Of a stretch of DNA of 64,000 bases, positions 1-25,720 are shown piece after piece. The translations under genes and the position numbers were made by a program. Where the stretch lies: the NCBI RefSeq assembly GCF_964340395.1, contig NC_135565.1:6359142-6423141 (forward strand), written 5' to 3'. This stretch comes from Glandiceps talaboti (Eukaryota; Hemichordata; Enteropneusta; Spengelidae). Below the pieces are notes generated by a model. It was given only the letters and a program-made list of their open reading frames with translations. It searched no databases and was not told the DNA's origin. Every line of letters begins with the position of its first letter. Positions within the stretch are counted from its first letter, which is position 1.

Positions 1-10
1 CACACACACA

Positions 11-41
<31 letters not shown>

Positions 42-44
42 GCG
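1..44. repeat. (CA)n(CG)n microsatellite
   Basis: Thirteen CA units followed by about nine CG units at the window edge; it lies in a gene A intron. Confidence 0.9.
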
Positions 45-249
45 ATTTTTGTCTCCTTTATAAGTTGAAATATTTTCAATGACGAATCATTCCGTAACGA
101 CATGTAAATAAATAATTTCACTTTTGTTATTTCCTATTCTATGTCTATTTTTTAGACAGATGTTTAGCTTATTCAGATTTGCTATTAGGATTTAGTGGCA
201 CTTTTTGTCAGTCATATCAATATTGTTATCACATGTCTTTACATCATAG

Positions 250-2200
<1,951 letters not shown>

Positions 2201-2305
2201 TGACTTACAACACTTGTATAATATAATATAACAGTGACCTGTAAATGGTATTATTTCTAAAACTCTGATTTCTACATCTTTGGAGATTGATTTTGTACAA
2301 AGATT

Positions 2306-2311
2306 AATAAA
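2306..2311 (+). promoter_or_regulatory. Polyadenylation signal of gene A
   Basis: AATAAA about 105 bases after the stop codon at 2198-2200, followed by a TG/T-rich stretch around 2325-2345 that fits a downstream cleavage element. It would give a short 3' UTR of roughly 120-130 bases. Confidence 0.6.
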
Positions 2312-3354
2312 CTATTTCGACAGAATGTTGGACTTATTTGTTTTCTAATTCTCGTCGAAAATGGTTGTAAACAACGTCGGCCCTAGCAATTTGTTGTCCC
2401 TATGTTTATTTGTTTGCGATTGACCGGAAGCTATTCGGTATTGAAAAGTCACTGCCAAGGTCACATTTTTTAATAACACAGGGTGGCTTATACATTACCA
2501 AGTTGACAACAGGGTCAAAAGAAAAATATAATGAAACACCCTCCCCCTCCCCCCTGTAACATGACATGCGCCCCAGCAATAAACTATATAAACCTTTGCT
2601 ATTATTTTATGTACGCAAACACTTCTTAGTTGTAATTAAGAAAAAAATCAGGAGTCACGATGACCGTAGAAATGTTTGATATAGAAGTTAAAGGTGATTC
2701 AAAATGCTCACATTCACTCTTGTTATTTGCTAGACGACATGTTTGTGAAACGTATTCTGGTTTTAAAACGTTAAAAAAACATCTGCAAACATCTTAAAAT
2801 GACCTTTTTTTTCAGTCAATTCCCTTCGGATTTACTTCCGAATCGAGAGTTTTCGGGTATTTCCGGTCGTAAGGATGAGGATTGGGTACTCACTTTTAAA
2901 AGCTAATAAATGCATTGTGTAAAACGTTTGTTATTATTGTACGTACAATAACACATTTTCCACATTTATTGACGATGATGCAGTCAATAAACTGTTTCTG
3001 AAACAACTCTGCAAATTCCTATATATCACGTCATCGGAATTTAGCAGAATGTTTCTCTTGACAAACTGGGCTCCTCTCAAAGCAGGATATCATACTTGAG
3101 TTTATGGCCCTTCCGCTAGTCTAATATCTTTTTTCTGAACATCACTCCTAGTGGCAAACCTATATCATCTTTTGTCTTTCTCAGAACGAGAATATTGACT
3201 CTCTTTGTAATTTTTATGCAAAGATTACACATATTAAATGATCCGAATTTAAGAATACAGCTAAAAATATCATATAAAAACTGGGGTAATGGTTTAAAGA
3301 GGTATATATAAATATGACTTAGAAGAAGAAACATTCGAGGAAACATCCAAAGTT

Positions 3355-3780
3355 ACTTTGTGTCTTAGTTTGCCTATAGCTTGATTTCCATAGTAGTATA
3401 TCAACAATAGTTTTAGTTTGGTGTCTATCTTAGTTTGCCTATAGCTTGATTTCCATAGTAGTATATCAACAACAGTTTTAGTTTGGTGTCTATCTTAGTT
3501 TGCCTAAAGTCTGATTTCCATAGTAGTATATCAACGATATAGTTTTAGTTTGTGTCTTAGTTTGCCTATAGCTTGATTTCCCTAGTAGTATATCAACAAT
3601 AGTTTTAGTTTGTGTCTATCTTAGTTTGCCTATAGCTTGATTTCCCTAGTAGTATATCAACAATAGTTTTAGCTTGTGTCTATCTTAGTTTGCCTATAGC
3701 TTGATTTCCATAGTAGTATATCAACAATAGTTTTAGTTTGTGTCTATTTTAGTTTGCCTATAGCTTGATTTCCGTAGTAT
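3355..3780. repeat. 65-bp tandem repeat, about 7 copies
   Basis: Unit contains TTAGTTTGCCTATAGCTTGA and TAGTAGTATATCAACAATAG. Copies start near 3363, 3428, 3494, 3556, 3618, 3682 and 3746; the last is shortened. Confidence 0.8.
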
Positions 3781-6150
3781 ATTAGCCTAGCTGATGGTCA
3801 ACAGACATGACACTCGGATATAATTGCACGTGTATCAGATATTACTTGCTGCAGTGCGTGCGCATACTAGCGGTATTTATTATACTGCGCAGTGCAAATG
3901 AAAAACAGTACATGCAAATGATGTGGAAATTTATGAGTGCATGGTCATTCCTTGTATATGACACATATGGACTTGTTCAAGTCTGCATGCTATTTTCAAT
4001 CTTTATTTGAATACATAGTTGAAAAACAAACGATTTGTTTTTCTCTTTTTTTGTGAACTGGTCACCTGAGTTAGAGATTGCAAAAATAGTGAGCCTCCTT
4101 GGAAGGCTACTTGTGTAACGGGGAAGAATAAAAAAAATAAAGTTGACCGCATTTTCCTTCACAAAATTTGAAATGCATAACCATTCAAAACATTTGAAGA
4201 TTATGAGACAAAAAAATCTCCCAAGTGAGTGGTGTCAGTCTAATTACCACTAGTGATAGTCTATCAAGCGTCTGTAATGAAACCGCATGTGTTTGAGCGC
4301 ACACGATTATTTGTATGGATTTTTTTTCGATATCAGATACGATCGTAAAAGAACCCCATGAGGCGTGAGTGCCAGTGTTGGTAGTCAGGGATATTTGTAC
4401 TCGAGCTTGCAGTGATTTCTGCTACACGTTCCCTCGCTACGCTCACTACTCATGGAAATACGGCCGTAGAGAACATCGCAAATATTTGTGCAAATACCGA
4501 GTGTATGTGCCATTACTCGATCGTACTCATGGGGTCATGTAGTTCTGGGTTACAAATGGTGGTATTCGAAATTCAAAAAAAACATAGCCTCTTTATCTCA
4601 AATGGGCAACTCGGGAAATGTTAAAGAATAACCACGAACGAATTGTCCAATACGGAGCCCAGACTCAATATGGTTTTCATAACGATGACTTCATTGTATA
4701 TGATTGCACACAACAGTTTACTGTAGAAAAGTCATCACACTTTAGGATTTTCCACAAGAGTAAATGGGACTTTATTCGACAAAGCTCAAATTAAAAAAAA
4801 AATATGTAAAATAGAATAAAAATGAATTATACAGAAAATTCAAATTAAAGATAAAAATTGTGGATATCTATGTGGGAAAAATGTGAACATGCAAATGAAT
4901 TACGTGAGTTAAATATGTATTCATTTATTGTGTGCTACTAACTATTATCATTAGTTATTAAGGGTATCAACTTTGATTCACTTGGCAAATATAATAGGCC
5001 ACGTGCACTCTACCCTCACCCCCACCCCAATGATCCCCACACCAATATTGCCCAGCTATAGTAACTGCATGTGATAGGAAATTGAGGCACATTTTAATTG
5101 AAGAGTCAAATTTGCGAAAACTTAAATGAGTGTGGGATTAGCAGAGGACATCAAACTTGTGCTGGCCAAACTGGTAAGTGTGAAGCAGGGGGGGCACGAT
5201 GCCAGTCACGTGACACGCTATCGCGTCAGCGCAATGAAGCTCATTCAGTATTGATACACTGTCGAGTGCACTTCCTGCCTACGCCTAGCACTGTGTACTG
5301 CTGGATACAAATTCGCTGTTGACAACAGATTGACAAGGTACGTACATTTTCACGTTTCATACGTTTTAAATTCGTCTTTCCTTTATTTTTGCCATCGTAA
5401 TTTATTATGTGTACTGGTACCAAATCAGATCGAAAAGTATTCAGCGACGTGACCGTGTATACCGTACCGTACGTGTACATGCCGGCCTGCAGTTCATTGT
5501 ATTTGTAGTTCGGTAGGTCGCGGTCGCGTTTTTACCAAAATGAAAAAAACACATGGATATTCCATTTTCTAGAATCAACTTCAAGGCAGCATTTGCTGGA
5601 TACCTACAAGTCCATTGATAATTAATGACTGTGATAGTTGTGACATTCAACGTCCAGCAAGCGACGTCTACGTCTAGTACGCTAGTGTGCAAGCTCGAGG
5701 TCAGGTGATCAGTGCACTACGCCTGGCATAACGTACCGCACCCGGTCTAACGCCCATAAGTTTACGTTCTTTCTGCGTTCTGTCTTGCCGTACTTACTGA
5801 AAAATGAAGTTTCACTCGTGTCGACAAGTAAACTATGTAGTTGTTTAACATTTTTACATGTGTATTGTTTCAGATACGTGCTGTTCCCAGTGAAATGAAA
5901 CTGGTTGTGCCTTCGACGAATTTCTTGCAGAGAGTGTGAGGAGTACTCCCGTAAGAAATTTTATATGTGATCGCTGCATAATGTATCCAGGGTGGCCCTA
6001 GTTATACGACAATGACACGAAAAAATGTATTATATAAAATAAAATAAAAATGTGAGATTTACGGTGTTTTTTTTGTATTTATAACAGCATTTCTGGCAAA
6101 GTGGTTTGTTCGAAAGTGTATGGTACTATTACTAGTACAACGTTACATTA

Positions 6151-7354
6151 GGGGTAGACCATTCGATATCCTGGGGGGGGGCTTGGGAGATTGGTGGAGA
6201 GTCATTATTTTTTTTTCCCACCTGCTTGCCTGAGAATTATTTTTTTTCTCCTTCGCCTATGCTGGCAACTTTTTTTTTCTTTGCTTCTTTGAGATATCCG
6301 GATTTTTTTTACGTCAACGTTGAACGCCTACATTTGTTGCCACAATTTTCTGTTTGGTTTTCACACAGGGTAATACAGAGAGTAAAAAGATGTTGTTCTA
6401 TCACACACAGATTTTATTTAGAAAACTACATATTTGATACATATTTGATTTTCAATTAAATAAACATCATTGACAGTTTTTATGCCATGGTATGATGACA
6501 CACTGAAAATACAAATCGGAAACTTGATTGGTGAGCTCAGACATTTAGATAGACCGGTCAGTTTCTCCAGCTTGGGGGGATGGGGGGTGTCAGTGTTATT
6601 TTCCATTGGGCCAACAAAAAGTCACTGACCCCATGAATAAAGTTTCATAGCATCTGACAGTAAGCTGTAGAGGAAGAGCTTTGAGACTGGAATATGTGTA
6701 CCTCTTGTGTGAGTGTGTGTGAATGGGGGGGGGGGTTCTAGGGCCCTGGAGGATTTTTACTTCTAAAGGCAATGTTTAGGCCATTCACAGACACTTTCAG
6801 ACAATAATTAAGTTCTTTTATAAACTATCCAATAGTAATAGTATGAAGATTACCGTTACAAAACAAGTTCACTTTTGCCCCAAAGTGCAAGATAAGTGAA
6901 GCACTGATTGTGAAACAGCCAAAAAATTACATATAGCTAGTGTGGTAGCTAGGTAATACATGTATTATATGTATAATTGTATGTACAGTTATGTTTGAAC
7001 CCTTACATGAAGTAATATTTAAACCATTTATGAAAGAAACAGAGACAAGAACAAATATATATATGTACCACAGGCTAACGAAACTGACTGGTCCCTGACA
7101 TGTGTTTGAAACTGTTTGTCATGATTTGACAAGTGTCCTGGTTGGAGAGGTACGAGCAGGTTGAACAGTATACTCGAACCTGTGCATCATTTCCCTATCA
7201 AGATATTTTTTTTCTAGAAGCAGTGGTCCATCTTTTTTTTTCCATCACCCACTCATATCCGGATTTTTTTTCAAGCAAATCCACTTGGCATCTCCCCCCC
7301 CCCCCCGAAATCTTCCAAGCCCCCCCCAGGATATCAAATGGTCCACCCCTTATA
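6151..7354. mobile_element. Non-autonomous DNA transposon, PIF/Harbinger-like ends
   Basis: Left end GGGGTAGACCATTCGATATC at 6151 is the inverted complement, with few changes, of the right end at 7300-7354 (GATATCAAATGGTCCACCCC). A G-run and C-run follow inside each end. Both ends abut TTA, fitting a TTA target duplication (TWA is typical of PIF/Harbinger). The interior has no transposase. A second copy of the left 730 bases is at 24991-25720. Confidence 0.6.
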
Positions 7355-8153
7355 GGAATATGACGAGGCGTGCGTCGCCATCTTGAAATTAAGACAGTTT
7401 CGACTAGTCTTTGACGCTGCCGTATAGTCATTATTCGTGGAGCATTTAGTGGTGGCAAGATATAACGTAATTATCATGAATCAAAATGTATAAATGTTGA
7501 TTTTTTTCGTTGAATACATGGTGTTCTTCTGTGAAAAAAACATCGGAAAATAGCGCTCGTCGAAAGCTCTGACTAAGTAGTTTGACCTGTCTCCTGCATT
7601 CGAACATAAATAATTTCACAACTGGACGTTTTTGATATTATTTAAGCAGTTTGGGATGATGCTTTATAGCTTTACAACAAATGTGGAATTTATCTTGAGA
7701 AATTATTTACATATACACTCAAAATTCATTGAAAAACGGGAAATACTCGCTTGTACTAAGTTGTAGTGCAGCGGGGTCACGCTCTATTGTTCTAGGGGTC
7801 AAACCATATCACGTGGTAGGTATCGTGCCCCCCCTGGTGTGAAGGTCGTCCAAATTTATCTTGTTTGTATATTTATCGATGCCAAATATGTTAATGATTA
7901 ACACTCATGATGCTAGGAGAATAGTTTCGTCGCTATCATACTTCCAAGGTGAATACACACGTGTTTACCAGCGAAAGATGCACTTGTGTATCTAATGTAT
8001 TAGTTTGACTATAAAAAAGACACAAGTAACTCTACGTCACCTTTGATGGAATAATCGTTTTACGTCATCAATCACATTATCATTTGATGATCATTCAGAA
8101 GATGCTAGATGATCACATAATCTGTGCCCATCTATCGGATTGAAGGAAGACAG

Positions 8154-8166
8154 AGGTCAAGGGTTA
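8154..8166 (+). promoter_or_regulatory. Possible DR1 nuclear-receptor site upstream of gene B
   Basis: AGGTCA A GGGTTA: two hexamers in direct repeat with a one-base spacer, about 70 bases upstream of a candidate 5' UTR donor at 8238/8239 and 2.7 kb upstream of the gene B start codon. DR1 elements bind HNF4/RXR-type receptors, and HNF4 regulates several mammalian SLC22 genes. The match is short and may be chance. Confidence 0.25.
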
Positions 8167-8829
8167 CTGAACATGTAGGTACGACGGATACAGCTAGCTG
8201 TGGATCAACACCAGTGAACCTTCTTACTAGTTATTAAGGTAAGTCGTTATCTACCTATCTCTATCAAATCATCTTGTGATCATATATGGAGGAGAGAATG
8301 TTATCACTTCCAATGAACAGTCCTTCAGTTTGAGTTATTACTATACAATGCCATAACTTCGTATGTTTAGCTCATGAATCGTGCGACAGTCTCAAGCATA
8401 CAAACAAACAACGTTGTGTAATCTACGATAGGCCGAATAGCATTAGGCAAGATTAGGTGATTCTAGCGTGATGGGGTACATCGAATATATTCCTACAGTG
8501 TATACATTATATCTTCAGGACCATAGCATCTTCTGCTGCATAGTGCTTTTCCAAAAAGAGAATCAAAGCTATTTTAAAAGAACTATCAAGATAAGTGAGC
8601 CTGACCACAAGGTTTCATGTTGAGATAGACACCATAAAGATAACACACAAACATTACTTACACAATGTGGGCTCTGTAAATAGTTAATGATATAAACAGC
8701 AACAGCATGCACACTACTACACAATGTATAATCTGTTGATGATCAAACAAAATCCATGGTCAGCAGCCAGCGAAAGTTGTATCTAGAAGCTGCAAAAGTT
8801 TAAATTAAAAATATATAAAAACAGGAGAA

Positions 8830-8934
8830 CCACGGGCACTCGAATCAATCTGTATGATTTTTTTTAAATGTATAGTAAATAATAGTATACATTTGTTTTT
8901 AATAATCATAGGAGATTGATTCGAGTGCCTGTGG
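8830..8934. mobile_element. 105-base hairpin
   Basis: CCACGGGCACTCGAATCAAT at 8830-8849 pairs with ATTGATTCGAGTGCCTGTGG at 8915-8934 with one mismatch; AT-rich bases inside also pair. Small MITE or remnant. Confidence 0.45.
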
Positions 8935-9015
8935 GTATAACTGTTTCAGTATATTGAATGCAATTTTAGGTAAACATGTAATATTGGAGTATCTGTCAAA
9001 TTTTAAGGTAAGATA

Positions 9016-9284
9016 ATCATATCATATCATATCATATCATATCATATCATATCATATCATATCATATCATATCATATCATATCATATCATATCATACCAT
9101 ACCATACCATACCATATCATATCATACCATATCATATCATATCATATCATATCATATCATATCACATATCATATCATATCATATATCATATATCATATCA
9201 TATCATATATCATATCATATATCATATCTCATATCATATCATATCATATCATATCATATCATATCATATCATATCATATCATAT
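9016..9284. repeat. (ATATC)n pentanucleotide satellite
   Basis: About 50 units with interruptions (ATACC variants at 9093-9128 and irregular ATATATC at 9165-9235). Confidence 0.9.
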
Positions 9285-9539
9285 TACAGCTAGAAAAGGC
9301 TAATAGCCTATAAGTTGATCAAATGTGAAATTGTCCAAAGACAATCACCAAAACATATATTTAGTAACAGAGTGTGTGTGGATTAGTCCATGGTCCGAGT
9401 GTTCATCACAAAGTCCACGTTTTTTGCAGAGCTCAATATAGTAATTACTTGTAGAGGTCAGATTAATAATAACAAAACAACTTCGAACTGTGAGATGGTA
9501 AACAAGATACTTTAAATGCTTAGTGATCAAAAACACTGG

Positions 9540-9860
9540 GGTCTGTTATATACTTATAGTCATCCCAATATGTGTCTAGACTGTTTTTCAATGTATTTAA
9601 AGTTGGTGATGTTACAACAATAGCAGGTAAGTTGTCCCAGGGGTAAAGGCTCAGTTTGAAAAGTAGTTTGCACATGTGGATTTTGAAATGTCAAACTTCA
9701 TAAGTTTGAGTGCATGACCTCTGGTGAAACTTTGTAGGTCACTTTGTAGGACCACTCATTAGTACAGTCATGGTTAAGAAACCTGATAGGGCTGGACAAC
9801 ACGACAACGTATCTTACACTCTACAGGACACCTGGGACAGGACACCACTTCCTAATGATA
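9540..9860 (-). pseudogene. Degraded 3' end of a LINE ORF2
   Basis: Translation of the minus strand gives RGHALKLMKFDIS, then after a stop and frameshift WDNLPAIVV and TLKNSLDTYWDDY. This is the conserved C-terminal pattern of CR1/L2-like reverse transcriptases (SxSxxSxWNxLP...FKxxLD). The frame cannot be followed further upstream because of several breaks. Confidence 0.6.
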
Positions 9861-10484
9861 GTTGTTGTTACAGTAAATGATCTTATGTAATCATTAAAAG
9901 TACATGTAATAGTGGAATTGGGATATTTTCTGATATCACAGCTACGCATATCCTATTTGGTAAAGTGTACACATAAATGACACTTCAGCAAGCTTAGGCC
10001 AATGGACTGAGAGCAAATCTAATGTTCATGGAATCAATCCTCAATTTGACAAATCTAGATGAGACAGGTTTGATAACAGTGTATCCATTCTGACTCAGCT
10101 GGATGTCAACTGAATGGTCTTAGTATGTTTATGACATGGTATACAATGGGTCCTTAGTCTACACATGTTAACCATAACTTAGCAACATGTTAAACAGCCA
10201 GCACTTCAAAATCCAGGACTGTACATACAACTGTGGAATGTAAGGTATGCCTTGACCTTATCAGCCCTAGAGTGGTATCTGGTAGGGGCGGACACATCGT
10301 ATCGTAGCTGACAAATTGCATAAATTAAGCAATACTCATTTTCAAGTACATGTACAAAATGATGACCCAAATGTAGCGCCAACTAACGTGAAAATCAGAA
10401 CACTTTTAACCTGGGGTATATACGGCGAGGGTCTGGGGGGGGGGAGAAATTTGGGGACCATGAAAAAAAACAGTGAGGGTGGGG

Positions 10485-10511
10485 GACAGACAGAGAGACA
10501 GAGAGACAGAC

Positions 10512-10570
<59 letters not shown>

Positions 10571-10571
10571 G
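10485..10571. repeat. (GACA)n microsatellite
   Basis: GAGACA then GACA units, intergenic, upstream of gene B. Confidence 0.85.
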
Positions 10572-10652
10572 GAAGAGGAAGGTATGCACAGATACATTCG
10601 CATGACTGTCACCCAACTCATCACAGAATATAAGTTTTAGAAGGTATTGCGG

Positions 10653-10791
10653 GCAAGCAGCGAGAAACTTTGTAAACGAATTAAAATTCTGATGTCTGAA
10701 GGGGGTGGGACGAAATATTGAGCTCATGATTTGAACCAAATTAAACAACCAGAAGCGGGTACAGTCGTTTACAAAGTTTCTCGCTGCTTGC
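10653..10791. mobile_element. Perfect 27-base inverted repeat upstream of gene B
   Basis: GCAAGCAGCGAGAAACTTTG at 10653 (arm to 10679) and its exact inverted complement at 10765-10791. The right arm ends 96 bases before the acceptor of the gene B coding exon 1. Confidence 0.5.
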
Positions 10792-10887
10792 AGACATACT
10801 GAAAAATGTCAGAAAGCACGCACCATTGAATCATTGTAATGACTTATTTTGATATAACTTATTCTGACGACTTTTTTTCAAATACAG

Positions 10888-10911
10888 TGACCACTTTGAA
10901 CATCTACGAGA
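10888..10911 (+). other. 5' UTR part of gene B coding exon 1
   Basis: A T-rich tract (ctttttttca) and AAATACAG at 10880-10887 look like a 3' splice site 24 bases before the ATG, so the coding exon probably receives an upstream non-coding exon. One candidate donor is AAG/GTAAGT at 8238/8239. The pairing is inference. Confidence 0.45.
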
Positions 10912-22388
<11,477 letters not shown>

Positions 22389-22589
22389 ACAAATATGTGA
22401 TTCTCTGAACCGTTCACAAAACATTTGTTTACACTTGTGTGTGTATATGAGGCATACTACAGTGCGATTATTCGTAAAATAGTGAAAATGTACGGCAATC
22501 TTCGTTGCATACGATAGATACGTACGTTCATATTACAATAGGGTTGACCTGTGTACAATGCTGGTTGAAATCCTGCCCAACTTGAGTAT

Positions 22590-22800
22590 TTAGGCCTAAA
22601 AAATAATTGTTTGGTTCCGGTTACCCGACCCCACCTAGCTTTTCACTGCCGACCCTAAACTTTTTTACGTATTCAAGAAGGAAATAATAGAATCGCAAAA
22701 ATTGTGACGTCTTACAGAAATTGTAAATGCGGAAAATGACATCAACTTAAAAAAAACAAAAATAAAACTGTTCTTTCGATCTGTAATGGCTGTACATCTG
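22590..22800. mobile_element. Partial copy of the TTAGGCC element
   Basis: TTTAGGCCTAAAAAATAATTG followed by the same CACCTAGCTTTTCACTGCCG block as at 39327. The left arm and centre are kept; the right arm is lost. Confidence 0.55.
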
Positions 22801-22813
22801 ACAGGAAGAAATT

Positions 22814-22819
22814 AATAAA
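22814..22819 (+). promoter_or_regulatory. Candidate polyadenylation signal of gene B
   Basis: AATAAA about 425 bases after the gene B stop. It lies just past a dispersed repeat at 22590-22800, so the signal may be repeat-borne. No closer AATAAA was seen after the stop. Confidence 0.35.
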
Positions 22820-23397
22820 CAACATTTGGAAAACAGTGGAAAACCTGAACTAGACACTCACACAGAAAAAATATAATAAAATATAATAAACAAGCGACCT
22901 ATCGGTCAGAATAGCTCCGCTGTTTTTTTTTAATTGTTTATTTTGGTAACATGTAGAAGTGGTTCAGTTGTTCAGCTCTTCACTATGCAGTTTTGTTTTA
23001 GCGATGTAATGAAGTGGTTAGTGGTTTCATATGATGACTCACTGTAAAACTCATTTCACATAGAAAGTTGGTAAAATATTGTACTTTTATATGATAGTCA
23101 CCATTTTACACAAATATATTGTTATGAAAATTACAGAAAATCTCAGAAAAACAATGACTGGGAAATGCACAAAAAAACACAAAAAAGGATTTTTGAGGTT
23201 GGCTATAAATAATTCCAGTGTCTTACAGCTCTAACCCTGGAAAATTTTAATGATGAATGAAATAAACTAGGGTCCGGGATCTAAAATAATTTTGAGGCAA
23301 CTCGAATTTCATGATCAATTTTCTAACAAATTTACCAAAAACATTAAACTTGTAGTAGACATAACATCTTCTCATATTTTAATTTAAAAGTCTATGG

Positions 23398-23541
23398 ACC
23401 TGCTTGCAGGTGGTGCACATATTTCGTTAGTCCTGCTTGCATACAGAACAAGTCGCCCCTTCGGTGTTGAGGGTCGTGTCAGTAATATAGACCCGTGCCC
23501 GTCTGCAAGCTGGACTAGCATTTTGTGTGCAAGCTGGACTA
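23398..23541. repeat. Short palindromic repeat with CCTGCTTGCA arms
   Basis: TAGTCCTGCTTGCA at 23428-23441 faces TGCAAGCTGGACTA at 23504-23517, with extra copies of each arm at 23398 and 23528. A related copy is at 47549-47612. Confidence 0.45.
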
Positions 23542-24191
23542 AATTCAGTCGAGTGTTCAAAGCTCAATGTAACATGGCAAGATACATCGTGTAAATCGGA
23601 ATTTGTAGACCTACTAATCTCGGCAAAAATAAATATGTCACTAATCATAACTGAAAAGGTCTTGTCTGAAAATTTTTCAATCTTAATGACAGAGATGCAG
23701 AGTGCTAGCGTCTTCCATTGGTACGTCATATGCATCAAGCGAAAGGTACTAGGTCATCTACCATCTACTGAATAACTGTCCCTCGCTTTTGAGCTGCTAC
23801 ATTCCTCGACTAAAATAAACCATTATTAGGTAGAAGACATCACAAAATACTATTATTAACTTTTTATCATTCGTTTTTGAAAATTCCTACAGTGACAGCA
23901 TACACTTTCAGGCTAGGCAACTTCATGACTTTGTCGAGCGCATATACCTACTGGAATGAACCATTCTGTAGAAGGGGTGAAGAATTTGGATTTGAAGTCT
24001 GCAACCCTGTTTCGACACTTGTCATTTGGGCGCACAATACATAGAATTCAGACTATAGCACATATTACATTGCTTATTTGACGTCAATGGTGTCTTTTGA
24101 AAAGTGGCAGTTTACTTAAAGTATCTTGGACTGAGTTCCAATATGGCGTCGGTCACAATGCTCATTAACATTTTTTTTCCGTAAATTACCA

Positions 24192-24500
24192 AAAAAAAAA
24201 AAAAAAAAAATCATCAAAAATAGAAAAGAAGATGTGCTGACTTGAAATTAACAAATCTGAGTAAGCTACCCTCTGCGCATCGACACACCAGATATCGAAG
24301 CAATCTGAAGTAGTGTTTGAGGAGATGATGAAAATATCATTTTTGAAAAAAAAAACATCGTAAAAAATTGAAAATGGCACAGATCAACTTGGCATGAACA
24401 AATCTAGATAGCCTCCCCCAAGGAACATGCACACCAAATGTCGAAGTATTCTGACTGTCACTTTCGGAGAAGATGATGAAAATTAAAAAAAAGTTGACAG
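24192..24500. repeat. A-run and two-copy tandem repeat
   Basis: Twenty A residues, then two diverged copies of a roughly 140-base unit (24213-24340 and 24360-24483), each with ACACCA...GTCGAAG or ATCGAAG and ending GAGATGATGAAAAT or AGATGATGAAAAT. Confidence 0.5.
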
Positions 24501-24990
24501 ACAGACCACGATCACTTAATACTGCCATATATACCTATACCAACCTATACCTAAAGCTTATGCTGTCAGCGGAGCTAAAAATCTACCTACCTCACCTATT
24601 CTAAAATTGAGCGTAATCGGAACCACACAAATATTTTTTATTAGGCCTAACCGATAAATCACGAAATCATTTCATATATATTTAATCCCAGCAACTTATG
24701 GTAGCCCAAACATTCAACATATTAATTGAAAATGGCAAGTAGTGTTTCAGTGTGAATTAAAAGGAACCTAAGAAAAACACTAAGTTAAAGACTGTTCCTT
24801 CCAAGGGTAGAACCAACCTAGGGACCAATTTCATTAATTAAACATCTTTCCAAACCTTGCCCTATGAAATTTTGAAAGTAGAAAAGCGATTTGTGGGTTC
24901 ATCACCTTGGGAATCACAGTCTTTTATTTCCCAAAAAGCTCACGCAGTATTCTGCGATCATGTTGGATTCTGAAATGTCTTATTTTGGAT

Positions 24991-25720
24991 AAGGGGTAGA
25001 CCATTTGATATCCTGGGGGGGGGCCTTGGAAGATTGGTCAAGAGTCATTATTTTTTTTCACACCTGCTTGCATGTGAATTATTTTTGTTCTCCTTCGCCT
25101 ATGCTGGCAACTTTTTTTTCTTTCCTTCTTTGAGATATCCGGATTTTTTTTACGTCACTGTTGAACACCTACTTTTGTTGCCACAATTTTCTGTTTGGTT
25201 TTCACACAGGATAATACAGAGAGTAAAAAGATGCTGTTCTATCAGGCACATATTATATTTAGAAAACTACATATTTCAATACATGTTTGATTTTCAATTG
25301 AATAAACATCATTGACAGTTTTTATGCCATGGTATGATGACACACTGAAAATGCAAATCGGAAACTTGATTGGTGAGCTCAAACATTCTGACAGACCGGT
25401 CAGTTTCTCCAGCCTGTGGGGATAGGAGGTGGTCAGTGTTTTTTCCATTGGGCCGACAAAAAGTCACTGACCCCCGTGAATAAAGTTTCATAGCATCTTG
25501 AGAGTAAGCTGTAGAGGGAAGAGCTTTGAGACTGGGATATGCCCACCTCTTGTGTGAGTGAGTGAGTGAGTGAGTGAGTGAGTGTGTGTGTGTGTGTGTG
25601 CGTGTGTGTGCGCGCGCGTGTGTGTGTGTGTGTGGGGGGGGGGGGTTCTAGGGGGTCTCCCCCTAGAAGCCCTGGAGGATATTTAGGCTATTCACAGACA
25701 CTTTCAGACAAAGTTCTCCC
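24991..25720. mobile_element. Second copy of the element at 6151, right end missing
   Basis: Starts GGGGTAGACCATTTGATATC after TAA and stays closely similar to 6151-6830, including the TTTGAGATATCCGGATTT block and a TG/G-run microsatellite (25556-25645, expanded here). The match stops at about 25720 and no inverted right end follows. Confidence 0.6.

Larger units (their letters stand above)
2350..8150. other. Intergenic region between the two transporters
   Basis: No supported gene. Apart from the listed tandem repeat and transposon, 5190-5760 is richer in CpG and has a possible donor AAG/GTACGT at 5337, an acceptor TTTCAG at about 5874 and AATAAA near 6040; an unprotein-coding transcript is possible but unproven. 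The remainder shows nothing recognisable. Confidence 0.4.
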
